Counted from the first letter of the stretch, positions 9,447 to 18,564 are shown. The stretch is 64,000 nucleotides of DNA from Polynucleobacter sp. MWH-UH2A (GCF_018687195.1 NZ_CP061321.1:434001-498000); one strand, 5' to 3'. Program-made: numbers and translations. The notes: generated by a model from the letters alone, not told the origin.

Positions 9447-11459
9447 TTATGCGGATTTAGGCCGTAGCTTGAAATGTCGAATGATTTGAGTAGCGAGTAC
9501 CAAACCAAAACCAATAAATCCTACCAAGTCTGCTTCAGTAGATGGGTAAGCGAGTGCCACACCAGAGGCCACCATAATGACGCGCTCAAACACTTTGGTT
9601 TTTTCAATAAACCAACCTTGTAGACCGCCAGCTAGGCAGATGATGCCAACGACCGCAGTAAACGAAACCCAGCTAATCTGTGCCCAATCCGCTTTTTCTA
9701 GGGCGTCAGTAGAGCCCATTAAAAGTAGGCTTACCCCAGACTTGTCTAAAACAAACATAAAAGGAACCAAGATTGCGGGGGCAACATATTTCCAAGTTTG
9801 TAGAGTGGTCTTATATGGATTGCCCTTGCAGATTGCCGCAGCTGCGAATGGTGATAGTGCAGTCGGAGGTGATACCTCAGACAATACTGCGTAGTAGAAG
9901 ATAAACATATGAGCTGCAAATGCAGGCACACCCAAATTAATGAGGGCGGGAGCTGCAATCACTGCGCAGATGATGTAAGAAGCAGTTACAGGCACTGCCA
10001 GTCCCACAACCCAAACAACTAGTGCAGTAAAGATGGTAGTGAGAAGCAAAGAACCGCCCGCATACTGGATTACGATGGAGCTAAATTTCAGGCCAAGGCC
10101 AGTCAGGGTGACTGTTCCAACAATTAGTCCTGCACCAGCACAAGTCGCTGCAATCGCGAGAACACCAGTAGAGCCTGAGGCTAGCGCCTTAGTGAGATTG
10201 GAGTTATAGAGTCCAGAAAGAATTGGCTCTTTTCCTTTAAACCATGACCATGGAATGATGGCAGTATCCTCACGCAACATGCTGGACAGGGCGGACACAA
10301 CGGTTGCCCAAAATACAGCCATTACTGGAGAGAAGCCCAGCAACATAAATACGACAATGGAAATCAGTGAGAAGAAGTGAAACCAATATTTTTTAGTCAA
10401 CTGCCATGCGGTTTCAACAGATTCAAAATGAATGCTCTTCATTCCATATTTGCGCACATCAATTTCTACCATCACAAACAAACCTAGATAGAACAAGATG
10501 GTCGGAATGGTAGCCATTAATAGAACATCTAGATAGGAGATCTTGAGGAAGTCTGCAATCAAGAATGCTGCCGCACCCAATACGGGTGGTGAAATAATTG
10601 CGCCTAGTCCACCGGCAGCTAGCAGACCTCCAGCGGCATTTTTCTCGTAACCTACTTTTTCTAACATCGGTGCGGCAACCGAGCCGACGGTTACTGTAGT
10701 AGCAACGCCAGACCCAGATGGGCCACCTAACAAGAAGGAGGACATCACGATGGTTCTGCCAACGCCTGAGGATTTGCCGCCCATGGCCGCAAATGAGAAG
10801 TCGATAAAAAATTTACCTGCGCCAGTGAACTGAAGGAAGGCGCCAAAAATAGTGAAGAGAATAATCAGCGTTGCGGAAACGTCTACAGCTGTTCCATAGA
10901 TGCCTTCTAGCGTCATATACATATAACCCACGAGTCGATCGAGATCATAGCCTTTATGGGTCCATGGCGCTGGCAAGTAATTGCCAAAAAGTGCATAAAG
11001 CAAGAACAAGATCGTGACGCTAACCAAGATCATTCCGTTCGTCCGTCGCACACTTTCCAAGATGAGCAAGATTAATGCAATTCCCACCATGACATCGGTT
11101 GGATTAGGCGCAGTATTACGATCCATGAAATCATCGCCACCACTGAGTATGTAATACGAAATCGCAATAGACCCGATTGCAAACACAATATCCCAAGGCA
11201 TTAAGCGATTTTTGAAGCGAGCTGCGATGGGGAAACTCAAAAAGACCAAGAACAATACCAGCGCAACGTGGATGACCCGTAATTGTTGGGTAGGTACGAT
11301 GGAATATGCGGCATATAGGTGGAAAAGAGACATACCGACCGCAACCAAGGTGATGAATTTGGCTAATAAACCTTTGTAGTCATTAGAGTCACCTTCTTCT
11401 TGCTTGATAAATGCGTCTAATTTTTCTTGGGTCTCGTTATCGATGACGTTTTGATTCAT
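9447..11459 (-). CDS. TRAP transporter fused permease (DctQM-type, TAXI-associated)
   Basis: A 670-residue, very hydrophobic protein of the fused 4TM/12TM TRAP permease type that works with TAXI binding proteins. The large-subunit core is recognisable by the repeated GGPSGSGVATTVTVGSVA and PPVLGAAAFLIADFL segments at about 240-310, and by SEVSPPTALSPFAAAAI near 530. It should sit in the inner membrane and drive uptake of an organic anion using the sodium or proton gradient. The matching binding protein is encoded directly upstream on the same strand, separated by an 86-bp gap with a probable attenuator. Confidence 0.93.
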   Translation of the reverse strand: MNQNVIDNETQEKLDAFIKQEEGDSNDYKGLLAKFITLVAVGMSLFHLYAAYSIVPTQQLRVIHVALVLFLVFLSFPIAARFKNRLMPWDIVFAIGSIAISYYILSGGDDFMDRNTAPNPTDVMVGIALILLILESVRRTNGMILVSVTILFLLYALFGNYLPAPWTHKGYDLDRLVGYMYMTLEGIYGTAVDVSATLIILFTIFGAFLQFTGAGKFFIDFSFAAMGGKSSGVGRTIVMSSFLLGGPSGSGVATTVTVGSVAAPMLEKVGYEKNAAGGLLAAGGLGAIISPPVLGAAAFLIADFLKISYLDVLLMATIPTILFYLGLFVMVEIDVRKYGMKSIHFESVETAWQLTKKYWFHFFSLISIVVFMLLGFSPVMAVFWATVVSALSSMLREDTAIIPWSWFKGKEPILSGLYNSNLTKALASGSTGVLAIAATCAGAGLIVGTVTLTGLGLKFSSIVIQYAGGSLLLTTIFTALVVWVVGLAVPVTASYIICAVIAAPALINLGVPAFAAHMFIFYYAVLSEVSPPTALSPFAAAAICKGNPYKTTLQTWKYVAPAILVPFMFVLDKSGVSLLLMGSTDALEKADWAQISWVSFTAVVGIICLAGGLQGWFIEKTKVFERVIMVASGVALAYPSTEADLVGFIGFGLVLATQIIRHFKLRPKSA

Positions 11460-11510
11460 GTCTCAACCTATTATTTATATTAATTGTGTCTTAATGCACT
11501 GCTGTAAATC

Positions 11511-11537
11511 AAAAGGGGCGAGATTAACTCACCCCTT
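11511..11537 (-). terminator. Probable attenuator between the TAXI binding protein and TRAP permease genes
   Basis: Read on the minus strand, AAGGGG-x-GAG pairs with CTC-x-CCCCTT across a 5-nt loop, with one internal mismatch, followed by TTTTGATTT. It lies within the operon after the binding-protein gene. A partial terminator here would make the binding protein more abundant than the permease, a common arrangement in uptake operons. The role is inferred from position and structure. Confidence 0.6.
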
Positions 11538-11545
11538 GTTACTTG

Positions 11546-12496
11546 TTAGTTTACTTTGACGTTCTTTTCTTTGTAGTACTTTAGAGCGCCTGGATGGAAG
11601 TCGACTGGCGACGCTTTTGCTTTCTGATTATCAAGACTCACATTCATATATTCCTGGTGAGTACGAACCAGATCCAGCTTATTGTCAAAAATGGCCTTGG
11701 TAATTTTGTATGCCTGATCATCTGGCATATTCGCATTGACCACTAAGATATTCGCAACAGCAGCGACCTTATTGTCCTTAGGCATGCCACTATAGGTTGC
11801 CTTTGGAATGGTGGCATCAAAGTAAAGATTGCCATATTTTTTGTTCATGGCGGCAACTTCTGCATTGGTATCAATCATCACGATCTTGGTACCAGGAGTG
11901 TTGGCAAGATCGGTTACCGCTGCAGTAGGTAGTCCACCAACCCAAAAGAAGGCATCAATCTTGCGATCTTTAACAGCGTTTACAGACTCAGCAACACTAA
12001 GACGCTCGCGCTTCACATCTTTATCTTTATCCAGGCCAGCCGCTTCAAGTAGGCGAAACGCCATTACTTCTGTTGCGCTACCAGGAGCGCCAGTGCTAAT
12101 GCGTTTTCCTTTGAGGTCTTTCATGGATTTAATGCCAGTGGAATCTACTGTCACAACATGCATCAAGTTTGGATATAGAACCACTAAAGTTCTGAGGTCT
12201 ACCTTCTTGCCATTGAATTTGCCTTCACCGACCTGAGCATCTTTAGCAGCGTCTGCCATAGAGAAGCCAACATAAGGTTTCCCGCTGCCGATAAGGTTAA
12301 GATTGTCTACAGAGCCGCCGGTTACTTCAGCAGTTGCTGACATTCCAGGAACTTTGCTGGAGAGTACTGAGGCTAGGCCGCCACCCATAGGGTAGTAAAC
12401 GCCACCAGTTCCACCAGTAGCGATGGAAATATTTTGTGCTTGAGCGCTCACCCATAAAAAACTAAATGAGAGCGCAATGACTTTTAATAATTTCAT
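11546..12496 (-). CDS. TAXI family TRAP transporter solute-binding protein
   Basis: A 316-residue periplasmic binding protein with a signal peptide (MKLLKVIALSFSFLWVSAQAQ, cleavage after about residue 20). The family start ISIATGGTGGVYYPMGG is clear, as is GAPGSATEVMAFRLLEAAGL near 135. It captures the substrate of the fused TRAP permease encoded downstream. GGAGA precedes the ATG. It lies 31 bp after the DHDPS-like gene, so transport and catabolic genes are in one operon. The substrate is unknown; neighbouring enzymes suggest a hydroxy or sugar acid. Confidence 0.93.
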   Translation of the reverse strand: MKLLKVIALSFSFLWVSAQAQNISIATGGTGGVYYPMGGGLASVLSSKVPGMSATAEVTGGSVDNLNLIGSGKPYVGFSMADAAKDAQVGEGKFNGKKVDLRTLVVLYPNLMHVVTVDSTGIKSMKDLKGKRISTGAPGSATEVMAFRLLEAAGLDKDKDVKRERLSVAESVNAVKDRKIDAFFWVGGLPTAAVTDLANTPGTKIVMIDTNAEVAAMNKKYGNLYFDATIPKATYSGMPKDNKVAAVANILVVNANMPDDQAYKITKAIFDNKLDLVRTHQEYMNVSLDNQKAKASPVDFHPGALKYYKEKNVKVN

Positions 12497-12527
12497 ATTA
12501 ATGTCTCCGATAACGATGATAACTAGA

Positions 12528-13454
12528 TTAAAGACCAGGCATGCTGAAGTTAATTTGCTTTAATTCGCTAATTAATTGCGCCTGTTGCTCGCTGGTGAGT
12601 TGCATGAGTGGTGGGCGAACGCGTAACCACTCAGGGTCATTGCTGAAATGTGCAACAGCAGTTTTCATGCCAGCAATCATCTGATATTTAGCAAATACAC
12701 TACGTACCTTATCTAAGCCTGCTTGACGTTCATCTGCATTGGATTCTCTCCAGTGAGCTGCGAGATCGGCGATAGCCTGTGGATTCACGTTTGCTGTTGC
12801 GGAAATGCAGCCTACACCACCGGCACGTAGAGTGCGCATGAGGAATACTTCACTACCAGCATAAACACGGAAGCCAGAAGGCGCTAATAGCTTGATCACA
12901 GATTCAGTGTAAGCCCAATCTCCAGAACTATCCTTCATACCTACCACTGTTTTTGGATACTCTTTTGTTAAGCGCTCAAGTAAAGAAAGGCTGAGATTGA
13001 TCTTTGTAACAGGCGGGATGTTGTAGATATATACCTGAAGTGCATCGCTACCCACTTTCTGAATTACCTCAGAAAAATAAGCAAAGAGACCGTCATCGGT
13101 GACATCTTTGTAGTAGAACGGAGGCAACATTAATACGCCTGCGCATTTGTGATTTACGGCATGACGTGTCATGGTTACGGTGGCGTCCATGGAAGTCGCG
13201 CCGGTACCAGGCATCATGTGTGCAGGATTTAAACCGCCTTCCACTAGCGCTGTGAGCGTGCTCATTTTCTGTGGAGCCGACATCGAATTCGCTTCAGAGT
13301 TTGTGCCAAAGACTGCTTGGCCAACGCCATTCGATTCAAGCCATTTGCATTGCTTCAGTAATTTTTGGGCATCTGGGTTGCCATCAGCCTTAAATGGTGT
13401 GAGTACTGGTGAGAGTACTGCTGGCAATGTAGAAGGATGCAAGGTAAGGGGCAT
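12528..13454 (-). CDS. Dihydrodipicolinate synthase family protein (class I aldolase fold)
   Basis: A 308-residue TIM-barrel enzyme of the DHDPS/N-acetylneuraminate lyase family. The Schiff-base lysine is K174 in GMKDSSGD and the conserved tyrosine is Y144 in VYIYNIPP. The substrate-loop motif is GTNSEANSMS at 50-59, not the GTTGE of true DapA, so lysine biosynthesis is unlikely. Together with the 2-hydroxyacid dehydrogenase (12 bp upstream) and the TRAP system, it more likely handles a 2-keto sugar acid or related compound. The exact reaction is not known. Confidence 0.88.
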   Translation of the reverse strand: MPLTLHPSTLPAVLSPVLTPFKADGNPDAQKLLKQCKWLESNGVGQAVFGTNSEANSMSAPQKMSTLTALVEGGLNPAHMMPGTGATSMDATVTMTRHAVNHKCAGVLMLPPFYYKDVTDDGLFAYFSEVIQKVGSDALQVYIYNIPPVTKINLSLSLLERLTKEYPKTVVGMKDSSGDWAYTESVIKLLAPSGFRVYAGSEVFLMRTLRAGGVGCISATANVNPQAIADLAAHWRESNADERQAGLDKVRSVFAKYQMIAGMKTAVAHFSNDPEWLRVRPPLMQLTSEQQAQLISELKQINFSMPGL

Positions 13455-13466
13455 GCTGACTCCGAT

Positions 13467-14396
13467 TTAATAATGAACTTCAGATAGAAGTGGTTGTTGT
13501 TTAAAGAAAGCCTCTAAATTATCTACTGCTAATTTGGTCATTGCTACCCGTGTTTCTGAGGTGGCACTGCCGATATGGGGTGTTAATAAGACATTATCAA
13601 GTTTTAGAAACTCGGGGTTTGGATTTGGCTCATTATTAAAGACATCTAGTGCTGCACCGGCAATCTTTTTATGTTGCAGTGCATATAAAAGATCAGACTC
13701 ATTAACGACGCTGCCTCGCGCAATATTGATTAAATACGAGCTTGGTCCAAGCGCCTCTAGAACCCCTGCATTCACTAGATTATCAGTCTCTGGTGTTGCG
13801 GGACAGGCCAGGAAGACGATATCGCAAGCTTTAGCTAAGTCTTTGATATTGGGGTAATAGGTGTATGGCACAGGCTTGGAGTTGGGCCCAGAGTAGGCAA
13901 TCTCAACCTTAAAAGGCTCTAAGCGACTCGCCAGATCCTGGCCAATGCGACCCATGCCCACAATGCCAACCCGTTTGCCAGCAAGGGTGGTGGTTAACTG
14001 GAAGAGCCCTTTTGCCCAAGCACCACTTTTAACGTGTTCTTGAGATTCAGGAATGCGACGCATCAGACTTAGCATCATGCCAATAGCGAGCTCACAGACA
14101 GCATCGTTGAGAACGCCTGGGGTATTGGTGGCTTTAATACCTTTTGACTTCAGATAGTCCAGTGGGAGATTGTCATAACCCACACCACAGGTAGAAACCA
14201 AGCGAATAGTCGGGATTTGTTTAACCAAAGCCTCAGGCAGCTTGGTGTTGGAGCGAACCAGGATGGCTTCAAAATTACCTGGTGGTGGCGGGGCAGAAGG
14301 GTCAGCATGTCGAGTGGGGGTAAAGCGATGATCAATTTCCGCTTGCATAATTTCAGGGAAAAAGCCGACCTGTAACACCGAATTGACGGGAATCAT
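13467..14396 (-). CDS. NAD(P)-dependent 2-hydroxyacid dehydrogenase
   Basis: A 309-residue member of the D-isomer 2-hydroxyacid dehydrogenase family. The nucleotide-binding motif is VGIVGMGRIG (about 146-155) and the catalytic triad is intact: R227 in NIARGSV, E256 in NNEPN and H274 in TPHIGSA. It resembles glyoxylate/hydroxypyruvate reductases and would interconvert a 2-keto acid and a 2-hydroxy acid. It is the first gene of a minus-strand operon continuing to the DHDPS-like, TAXI and TRAP genes, and is divergent from the hydroxyacyl-CoA dehydrogenase family gene at 14482. Confidence 0.9.
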   Translation of the reverse strand: MIPVNSVLQVGFFPEIMQAEIDHRFTPTRHADPSAPPPPGNFEAILVRSNTKLPEALVKQIPTIRLVSTCGVGYDNLPLDYLKSKGIKATNTPGVLNDAVCELAIGMMLSLMRRIPESQEHVKSGAWAKGLFQLTTTLAGKRVGIVGMGRIGQDLASRLEPFKVEIAYSGPNSKPVPYTYYPNIKDLAKACDIVFLACPATPETDNLVNAGVLEALGPSSYLINIARGSVVNESDLLYALQHKKIAGAALDVFNNEPNPNPEFLKLDNVLLTPHIGSATSETRVAMTKLAVDNLEAFFKQQPLLSEVHY

Positions 14397-14481
14397 GGTT
14401 GTCTCAAATTTTTATTGGAATAATGAGTCCATTGTATGAGGAATTTTAAAAAGAGGCCTAAGCCTCTCTAGGAGAACATTC

Positions 14482-15423
14482 ATGTTATTTACCCCAGCAG
14501 AAACCAAAGTGGTCGTTGTGGGAGGTGGGACGATGGGCGCCGATGTCGCGGCAGTTTGTGCTCGTGGCGGTTGCGCTGTTCAGGTGGTTGAGCCCACAAC
14601 AGAGCGTCGTGCTTTATTGCCAGATTATTTTGTCAACACCATGACTGAACTGGGTTACGAGAATCGCATTCATTTGCTATCAGTTGCAGGAACTCTTGAA
14701 GAAGTGGATTGGTCTGATATTGATTTAGTCATTGAGTGTGTGCCTGAGCGCTTGGATATCAAGCGTGAATTATTTGCAAAATTAGAGAAATACGCGAAAC
14801 CAGAAGCAGTGCTAGCAAGTAATAGCACGAGCTTCCCGATTAGTGAAATTGCCGAAGGTTTAAAAACACCAGCACGCATGATTGGCTTACACTTTTTTAT
14901 GCCAGCACACTTAATTCCTTGTGTCGAAGTTATTTATGGCTCAAAAACATCCCCAATGGTGGGTGATAGTCTGACCCGCTTAATGACGGCGTGTGGCATG
15001 GTTCCGGTCACCGTGAAAAAAGATTTGCCTGGATTTTTGGCTAACCGTTTACAGCATGCTTTATCGCGCGAAGCATTTGCCATGGTGGATGCTGGGATCT
15101 GCACGCCAGAAGATATTGATAAAGCGGTTCGTTATGGTTTTGGTTTCCGTTATATCGCGGCAGGCCCAGCTATGCAGCGCGATCATGCCGGTCTTGAAAT
15201 ACATGCGGCTGGTGGCGCTACGATTTATCCCACCTTAAATAATTCGTCGACGATTGCGAAGTGCTTAAGTGATCGGGTTGAAAGCGGAAAGTTTGGCATG
15301 AAGACCGGAGAGGGTTTTTATTCTTGGACTTCTGAATCAATTAAGGCGGAGCGTGAGCGTTATCAAACTGCCTTGCGTGAGGGCTTAAAAATCATTCAGA
15401 AAGAATTGCCAAAAATTAAGTGA
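14482..15423 (+). CDS. 3-hydroxyacyl-CoA dehydrogenase family protein
   Basis: A 313-residue NAD-dependent dehydrogenase. The N-terminal Rossmann motif is GGGTMGADVA (about 13-22), followed by LASNSTSFPISEIA and the active-site block GLHFFMPAHLIPCVEV near 135-150, then a helical C-terminal domain from about 185. The usual block in true hydroxyacyl-CoA dehydrogenases is HFFNP; here methionine replaces asparagine. The substrate could be a hydroxyacyl-CoA or a free hydroxy acid, as in gulonate or carnitine dehydrogenases of this fold. Being divergent from the 2-hydroxyacid dehydrogenase operon makes the second option reasonable. GGAGA precedes the ATG. Confidence 0.82.
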   Translation: MLFTPAETKVVVVGGGTMGADVAAVCARGGCAVQVVEPTTERRALLPDYFVNTMTELGYENRIHLLSVAGTLEEVDWSDIDLVIECVPERLDIKRELFAKLEKYAKPEAVLASNSTSFPISEIAEGLKTPARMIGLHFFMPAHLIPCVEVIYGSKTSPMVGDSLTRLMTACGMVPVTVKKDLPGFLANRLQHALSREAFAMVDAGICTPEDIDKAVRYGFGFRYIAAGPAMQRDHAGLEIHAAGGATIYPTLNNSSTIAKCLSDRVESGKFGMKTGEGFYSWTSESIKAERERYQTALREGLKIIQKELPKIK

Positions 15424-16618
15424 TGTCACGAATATGAAACTTGTGCAAATTTGGCGCAAGTTTATAAGTGATTAACACAACCGCTAGAGTTGCAACACCA
15501 CCAAAAATAATGGAGGGCACTAAACCCAAGAGGCTGGCTGCAATGCCAGACTCGAGGGCGCCCAACTCATTAGATGATCCGATAAAAATTCCATTGATTG
15601 CGCTAATACGACCGCGCATATTGTCAGGCGTTGTGAGTTGCACAATGCTGCTTCGTATCACTACGGAAACTGAATCACAGCAACCTGAAGCAAATAGAAA
15701 AAATGCACATACCCACAAATGGGTAGATAAGCCAAACCCAATAATAGAAATTCCAAATCCCGCGACCGATAGCAGTAAATACTTTCCTGAGTCATTCAGA
15801 ATGGGGCGGCTAGCAAGATAAATCCCCATGAGTACGGATCCTGCGGCAGGCGCGGCACGCAAAATACCAAGAACTTCAGGGCCCGCATGGAGAACTTCGC
15901 TAACAAATGCCGGAAGAATTGATACTGCGCCGCCAAATAGCACTGCAAACATATCCAATGCCATCGTGCTTAATATGAGTTCATGTTTTCTGACGTAATC
16001 AAAACCCTGCATAAAGCTTTTAAGAAAGTGCGTAGATTGTGCTGATTTTTCCCTATGGGCTTTGATCAAAGTAACGCCATAAAGACTAATAAGTCCGCAA
16101 AAGGCTGCCAAAGCATAAGTCCAGGTGAGATTGGTAAAACCAATCATCAGGCCGCCTAAACCAGGGCCAGCCACTACACAGATTTGGAAAGAGGCGTTTC
16201 CGTATGCCATGTATTTGGTGAGTTGTTCACGTGGAATGATTTGACCAAATAAGGCTTGGTAGGAAGGGCGCAATAATGCTCGAGCAATACCAACAAAACC
16301 GACTGCCGTATAGATCAGCGGTACAGGCGGGGATAACCAATCTAATGCAATCGCACATAAAAATAATGCAACGAGGACATGAATGATGGCAGCGATCGCG
16401 GAGATTACTTTGCGTGAGTAATGATCTACTGCATGACCAGAATAGAGTGCCAAAGCAAAGTAGGGCACTAGTTCCGCAAGTCCGATAAGTCCGAGCGAAA
16501 TGACGCTGTGGGTAATTTCATAAAGATGCCATCCAACTGCCACCATCGTAATTTGATAACTCAGGGTGGCGCCGACACGGTAAATCAGCAGGGTTTTAAA
16601 TGCTTTGCTTGGACTCAT
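15416..16618 (-). CDS. MFS transporter (EntS/DHA3-type exporter)
   Basis: A 400-residue major facilitator protein with about 12 membrane segments, a HAVDHYSRK loop after segment two and DNMRGRISAINGIFIG in the second half. This pattern matches the DHA3/enterobactin-exporter-like group often annotated as MFS transporters. Substrate unknown. Its 3' end overlaps the convergent dehydrogenase gene by 8 bp, and the cytochrome b gene starts 52 bp beyond its own start on the other strand. Confidence 0.88.
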   Translation of the reverse strand: MSPSKAFKTLLIYRVGATLSYQITMVAVGWHLYEITHSVISLGLIGLAELVPYFALALYSGHAVDHYSRKVISAIAAIIHVLVALFLCAIALDWLSPPVPLIYTAVGFVGIARALLRPSYQALFGQIIPREQLTKYMAYGNASFQICVVAGPGLGGLMIGFTNLTWTYALAAFCGLISLYGVTLIKAHREKSAQSTHFLKSFMQGFDYVRKHELILSTMALDMFAVLFGGAVSILPAFVSEVLHAGPEVLGILRAAPAAGSVLMGIYLASRPILNDSGKYLLLSVAGFGISIIGFGLSTHLWVCAFFLFASGCCDSVSVVIRSSIVQLTTPDNMRGRISAINGIFIGSSNELGALESGIAASLLGLVPSIIFGGVATLAVVLITYKLAPNLHKFHIRDIT

Positions 16619-16670
16619 ATTTTTAATGAGTTTAAGGGAATTTCTGGTTTATCTGATTTATCCTTGTCTT

Positions 16671-17351
16671 ATGAAGAAAATCGTTCGTGTTTGGGATTTG
16701 CCAATTCGCCTGTTTCACTGGTTGCTAGTGGCTTGCATTATTGGAAGCCTGGTGAGCATTCATTTGTTTGACGGTGCGGTCGAGTTACATGCTTACTTCG
16801 GCTATTGCATTTTGACTCTGTTGGTCTTTAGATTGATTTGGGGTTTTGTTGGTTCAAGACATGCACGCTTCGCTTCTTTTATTCCTAATCGCCAATCAAT
16901 CCTCAATTATCTGCAAGGTAAATCTCCGCGCTTTTTAGGACACAACCCGATTGGGGCTTTATCCGTTTTTGCCTTGCTATTTGTTTTGTGTGTGCAGGTG
17001 CTTACTGGATTATTTGTAGATGATGAAATCGCATTTCAGGGGCCGTTAGCAAAATACGTTCCGAATGCTGTTGTATCGTTCTTGTCTGAAATACATGAAG
17101 GCAATCAAGTGGTGATCTATGTTTTGATCACGATCCATGTTCTGGCCATTTGGTATTACAAGAGATTCAAAGGTGAAAACTTAATCAAGCCGATGATTAC
17201 GGGCGATAAAGAAATTGACCCAAGCGAGGAAGCAAGTTATTTGCCTTCTGACTTGGGTCATGGCTCCAAGGATGGAGCTTTGCAACGGGGTTTGGCTTTA
17301 TTGCTCTTAAGCCTAATTGCCATTACTGTGGGTTACTTCATTACGCGTTAA
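16671..17351 (+). CDS. Cytochrome b561-type membrane protein
   Basis: A 226-residue di-haem type b cytochrome. It begins MKKIVRVWDLPIRLFHW, the standard opening of this family, and has four membrane segments with histidines in the first (RLFHW), second (VELHAYFGY) and fourth (ITIHVLAIWYYK) regions as likely haem ligands. Upstream in-frame codons back to 16605 overlap the divergent MFS gene and lack family similarity, so the ATG at 16671 is chosen. It converges on a cytochrome c' gene and the two may exchange electrons; that is inference. Confidence 0.88.
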   Translation: MKKIVRVWDLPIRLFHWLLVACIIGSLVSIHLFDGAVELHAYFGYCILTLLVFRLIWGFVGSRHARFASFIPNRQSILNYLQGKSPRFLGHNPIGALSVFALLFVLCVQVLTGLFVDDEIAFQGPLAKYVPNAVVSFLSEIHEGNQVVIYVLITIHVLAIWYYKRFKGENLIKPMITGDKEIDPSEEASYLPSDLGHGSKDGALQRGLALLLLSLIAITVGYFITR

Positions 17352-17360
17352 GAAAGCACC

Positions 17361-17813
17361 TTATTTTTTCTTGAAATCATCATGGCAGTTTTTGCAGCTT
17401 GCGCCCGCTGCACCAAATGCTTTCTTGATGCTTTCCAAATCGCCAGACTGTGCAGCGGTATTGAGGTTGGCAACAGCAAGTTGCATCTTCTCTGAAGCAG
17501 CTTTGAACTTCGCGTTATCAGACCAAATATCAGCTTGTGCTTTACCACCTTCGGTGCCAGGACCAAAAGCTTGCCATGGTAAAGTCGATAGTGTTGCAAC
17601 AACCGCAGCATTTTTTGCAACTTCATCTTTGTTGTAAGGTGCCTCACCTTTAACAACGGCACCAATTTTTCCAAAGGAATTCGCCATTACAGTAAATGCG
17701 CTTTGACGATATTTGATGGCATCTTCTGAGTTTTTAAATTGAGCAATTGCTGTGCCTGCGCCTATTGCAAGAATCGTAGCTGAGCTAATGAATACTAGTT
17801 TCTGCAGTTTCAT
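17361..17813 (-). CDS. Class II cytochrome c (cytochrome c' type), periplasmic
   Basis: A 150-residue protein with a signal peptide (hydrophobic run ending in GTAIAQF near 24) and a single C-terminal haem site CKNCH close to residue 140. A haem motif near the C-terminus in a four-helix protein of about 130 mature residues is the hallmark of class II cytochrome c'. Such proteins bind NO or act as minor electron carriers. It converges on the cytochrome b561 gene with 9 bp between the stops, so the two are neighbours but not one transcript. Confidence 0.9.
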   Translation of the reverse strand: MKLQKLVFISSATILAIGAGTAIAQFKNSEDAIKYRQSAFTVMANSFGKIGAVVKGEAPYNKDEVAKNAAVVATLSTLPWQAFGPGTEGGKAQADIWSDNAKFKAASEKMQLAVANLNTAAQSGDLESIKKAFGAAGASCKNCHDDFKKK

Positions 17814-17901
17814 GGAGAACCTCTTATGCGTTATGTTGTGAATGGAGACCGCCTACTGTGAAATCAGCATACTCCAGATTATTGGGTTTTGCTGAGCCTG
17901 C

Positions 17902-18564
17902 TTAAAACAGCATTTGCAGGGGGTAGGTAAGTAAGTAGAGGACGCCCTTAAAAAATGCCATCAAGGGATCCATCCAAAGTCCGCCGATGATGCCTGTGAA
18001 AACGAGGCCTAAGACAATAAAAAATCCCCATGGCTCCAACTTGCCAAATGCGATCGATTGTCTGGTTGGCAATAAGCCAGAAAGAATCCTTCCGCCATCT
18101 AGTGGTGGGATAGGGAAGAGATTGAATACGAGCAAACCTAAATTCCAGAGGATGCCTGCTTGCGCCATGGCAATAAAAAACTTTTCATCGATCCCTAGGC
18201 CAACAAGCAGAATCAACAAGATCGCCCAAATCAAGGCTTGAATAAAGTTGGAGCCTGGTCCCGCTATGGCAACCCAAATGGAATCGATTCTGGGGTTGCG
18301 CAGGCGACCGAAATTGACGGGCACAGGTTTGGCATAACCAACCAAGAAGGGGGAGCCCGCCAAAATTAATGCCAATGGAATCAAGATGGTGCCAACGGGA
18401 TCAATGTGCTTGGCGGGATTGAGGCTAACCCGCCCCAACATATAGGCAGTGTTGTCTCCAAATCTACGGGCGGCGTAGCCATGGGCTGCCTCATGGATGG
18501 TGATGGCAAAAATCAAGGGAATCGCATTAATTGCGACAGCTTGGATAGAATAGTCAGTAATCAT
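17902..18564 (-). CDS. Site-2 protease family protein (M50 zinc metalloprotease)
   Basis: A 220-residue polytopic membrane protein of the RIP-type M50 family. The zinc motif HEAAH lies at about 24-28 and the second ligand motif is in NLFPIPPLDGGRIL near 145-158, both intact. It lacks PDZ domains, like the short Rv2869-independent group found near core genes. The ATG at 18564 is taken as the start; an upstream TTG at 18621 would overlap the divergent small gene at 18593. Cellular substrate unknown. Confidence 0.88.
   Translation of the reverse strand: MITDYSIQAVAINAIPLIFAITIHEAAHGYAARRFGDNTAYMLGRVSLNPAKHIDPVGTILIPLALILAGSPFLVGYAKPVPVNFGRLRNPRIDSIWVAIAGPGSNFIQALIWAILLILLVGLGIDEKFFIAMAQAGILWNLGLLVFNLFPIPPLDGGRILSGLLPTRQSIAFGKLEPWGFFIVLGLVFTGIIGGLWMDPLMAFFKGVLYLLTYPLQMLF

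Noticed and set aside
11829-12236. 135-codon frame antisense to the TAXI gene
   Set aside because: Shadow of a strongly supported coding sequence, with no recognisable content.
14452-14467. AGAGGC-CTAA-GCCTCT hairpin before the dehydrogenase gene at 14482
   Set aside because: It lies between divergent genes, so it is not a terminator, and it is short enough to be chance; a leader role cannot be supported.
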